A DNA stretch of 64,000 nucleotides from Ptiloglossa arizonensis (taxonomy: Eukaryota; Arthropoda; Insecta; Hymenoptera; Colletidae), in the NCBI RefSeq assembly GCF_051014685.1, contig NC_135058.1, positions 17,610,811 through 17,674,810 of the forward strand, read 5' to 3'. Below the pieces are notes generated by a model that did no database searches, was not told the DNA's origin, and saw nothing but the letters and a program-made list of their open reading frames with translations. The position numbers and the translations under genes were made by a program. Below, in pieces: positions 63,567 through 64,000 of this stretch (positions are counted from its first letter, which is position 1; each line of letters opens with the position of its first letter).

Positions 63567-64000
63567 CGGTATTGTATAAATGATAAGATGTAAACAAACT
63601 TAATTTAAAATGTATAACAGTCAATTATTACTTCGTATGTTGGAAAAAGTTAATAAACTTAAACAACATGTTAGAAAGCATCTTCTGCATGGAAATTTGA
63701 TTAAAATTAATTTCTATGACCTCGTTAACTCTTTGTAATGAGTGAATTTAGATACAGAAGTAAATAATATGCATGTAAATAATATGATAATTGTAACATT
63801 AATATTCGGAAGTTTCGTAAATGTTAATAATGATCGAGGAGATGAACAAGCATTCACTGAACCCGATCGCCTTAATAGATTTCCGAATTTTTTTAGGTAT
63901 ATTTATCATAATTATTAACAATCGTCCGCAGGACGATAGTATTGTCAATTACTAAGAATATCCTGGTTAAAATAATGGCGGAAGTGTACTTAAATTGATT
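63567..64000 (+). repeat. Anchor repeat, copy 3 (continues past the window)
   Basis: Direct copy of 57227-57659, starting where the telomere-like array ends and still matching at the last base of the window. It indicates a tandem unit of about 6.34 kb made of anchor, promoter, minisatellite and 11-mer array. Confidence 0.93.

Noticed and set aside
57227..64000. Intact LTR retrotransposon with the anchor copies as LTRs
   Set aside because: No reverse transcriptase, gag or integrase frame lies between the copies, and I see no clear TG...CA ends, primer-binding site or polypurine tract.

Overview
This is a stretch of insect nuclear genome, most likely hymenopteran and probably a bee. The coding genes are rich in short introns with GT/AG boundaries, the background is AT-rich, and the right-hand third carries long arrays built on an 11-base unit, CCCAGACCTAA. 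Read on the other strand this is TTAGGTCTGGG, one of the telomere-type motifs I recall being reported for Hymenoptera. The species inference rests on that motif and on general gene structure, not on a database match.

Left part (1-24.5 kb), minus strand: most of a single-headed inner-arm axonemal dynein heavy chain of the DNAH7 type. It starts at 13515 and runs off the left edge inside AAA4. I could place about 30 exons, most of them joined by matching splice phases. Next come a small three-exon gene of unknown function (17862-18387) and the 3' exons of an IQ-motif gene resembling DRC10/IQCD of the nexin-dynein regulatory complex (21479-22838 and upstream). Two of these three genes are ciliary or flagellar, so this may be a co-expressed sperm/cilium neighbourhood.

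Middle part (24.5-50.5 kb), plus strand: SUGP1 (SURP and G-patch splicing factor, nine exons, 24598-29966) with unusually large in-frame simple-repeat expansions. It is followed by a large secreted fibrinogen-related protein gene (11 exons, 33894-50431, 785 codons before the stop). That protein has a signal peptide, long coiled coils, a Ser/Thr/Asn-rich stalk and a C-terminal fibrinogen domain. Its 9.6-kb second intron holds a dead mariner transposase remnant.

Right part (51.6-64 kb): no convincing genes, only hierarchical repeats. A 240-bp satellite (about 21 units, with an ABABC higher-order order) is followed by an AT-rich 'anchor' of about 430 bp. A TATA/initiator core promoter comes next, then a 21-bp minisatellite, then about 5.5 kb of degenerate TTAGGTCTGGG-type repeat organised in blocks of about 500 bp. 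The anchor then recurs 6.34 kb later at the window edge. The array is oriented with its G-rich strand pointing toward the genes, so it is not a normal chromosome end at the right. A promoter placed to transcribe a telomere-like macrosatellite is the most interesting unexplained structure in the window.
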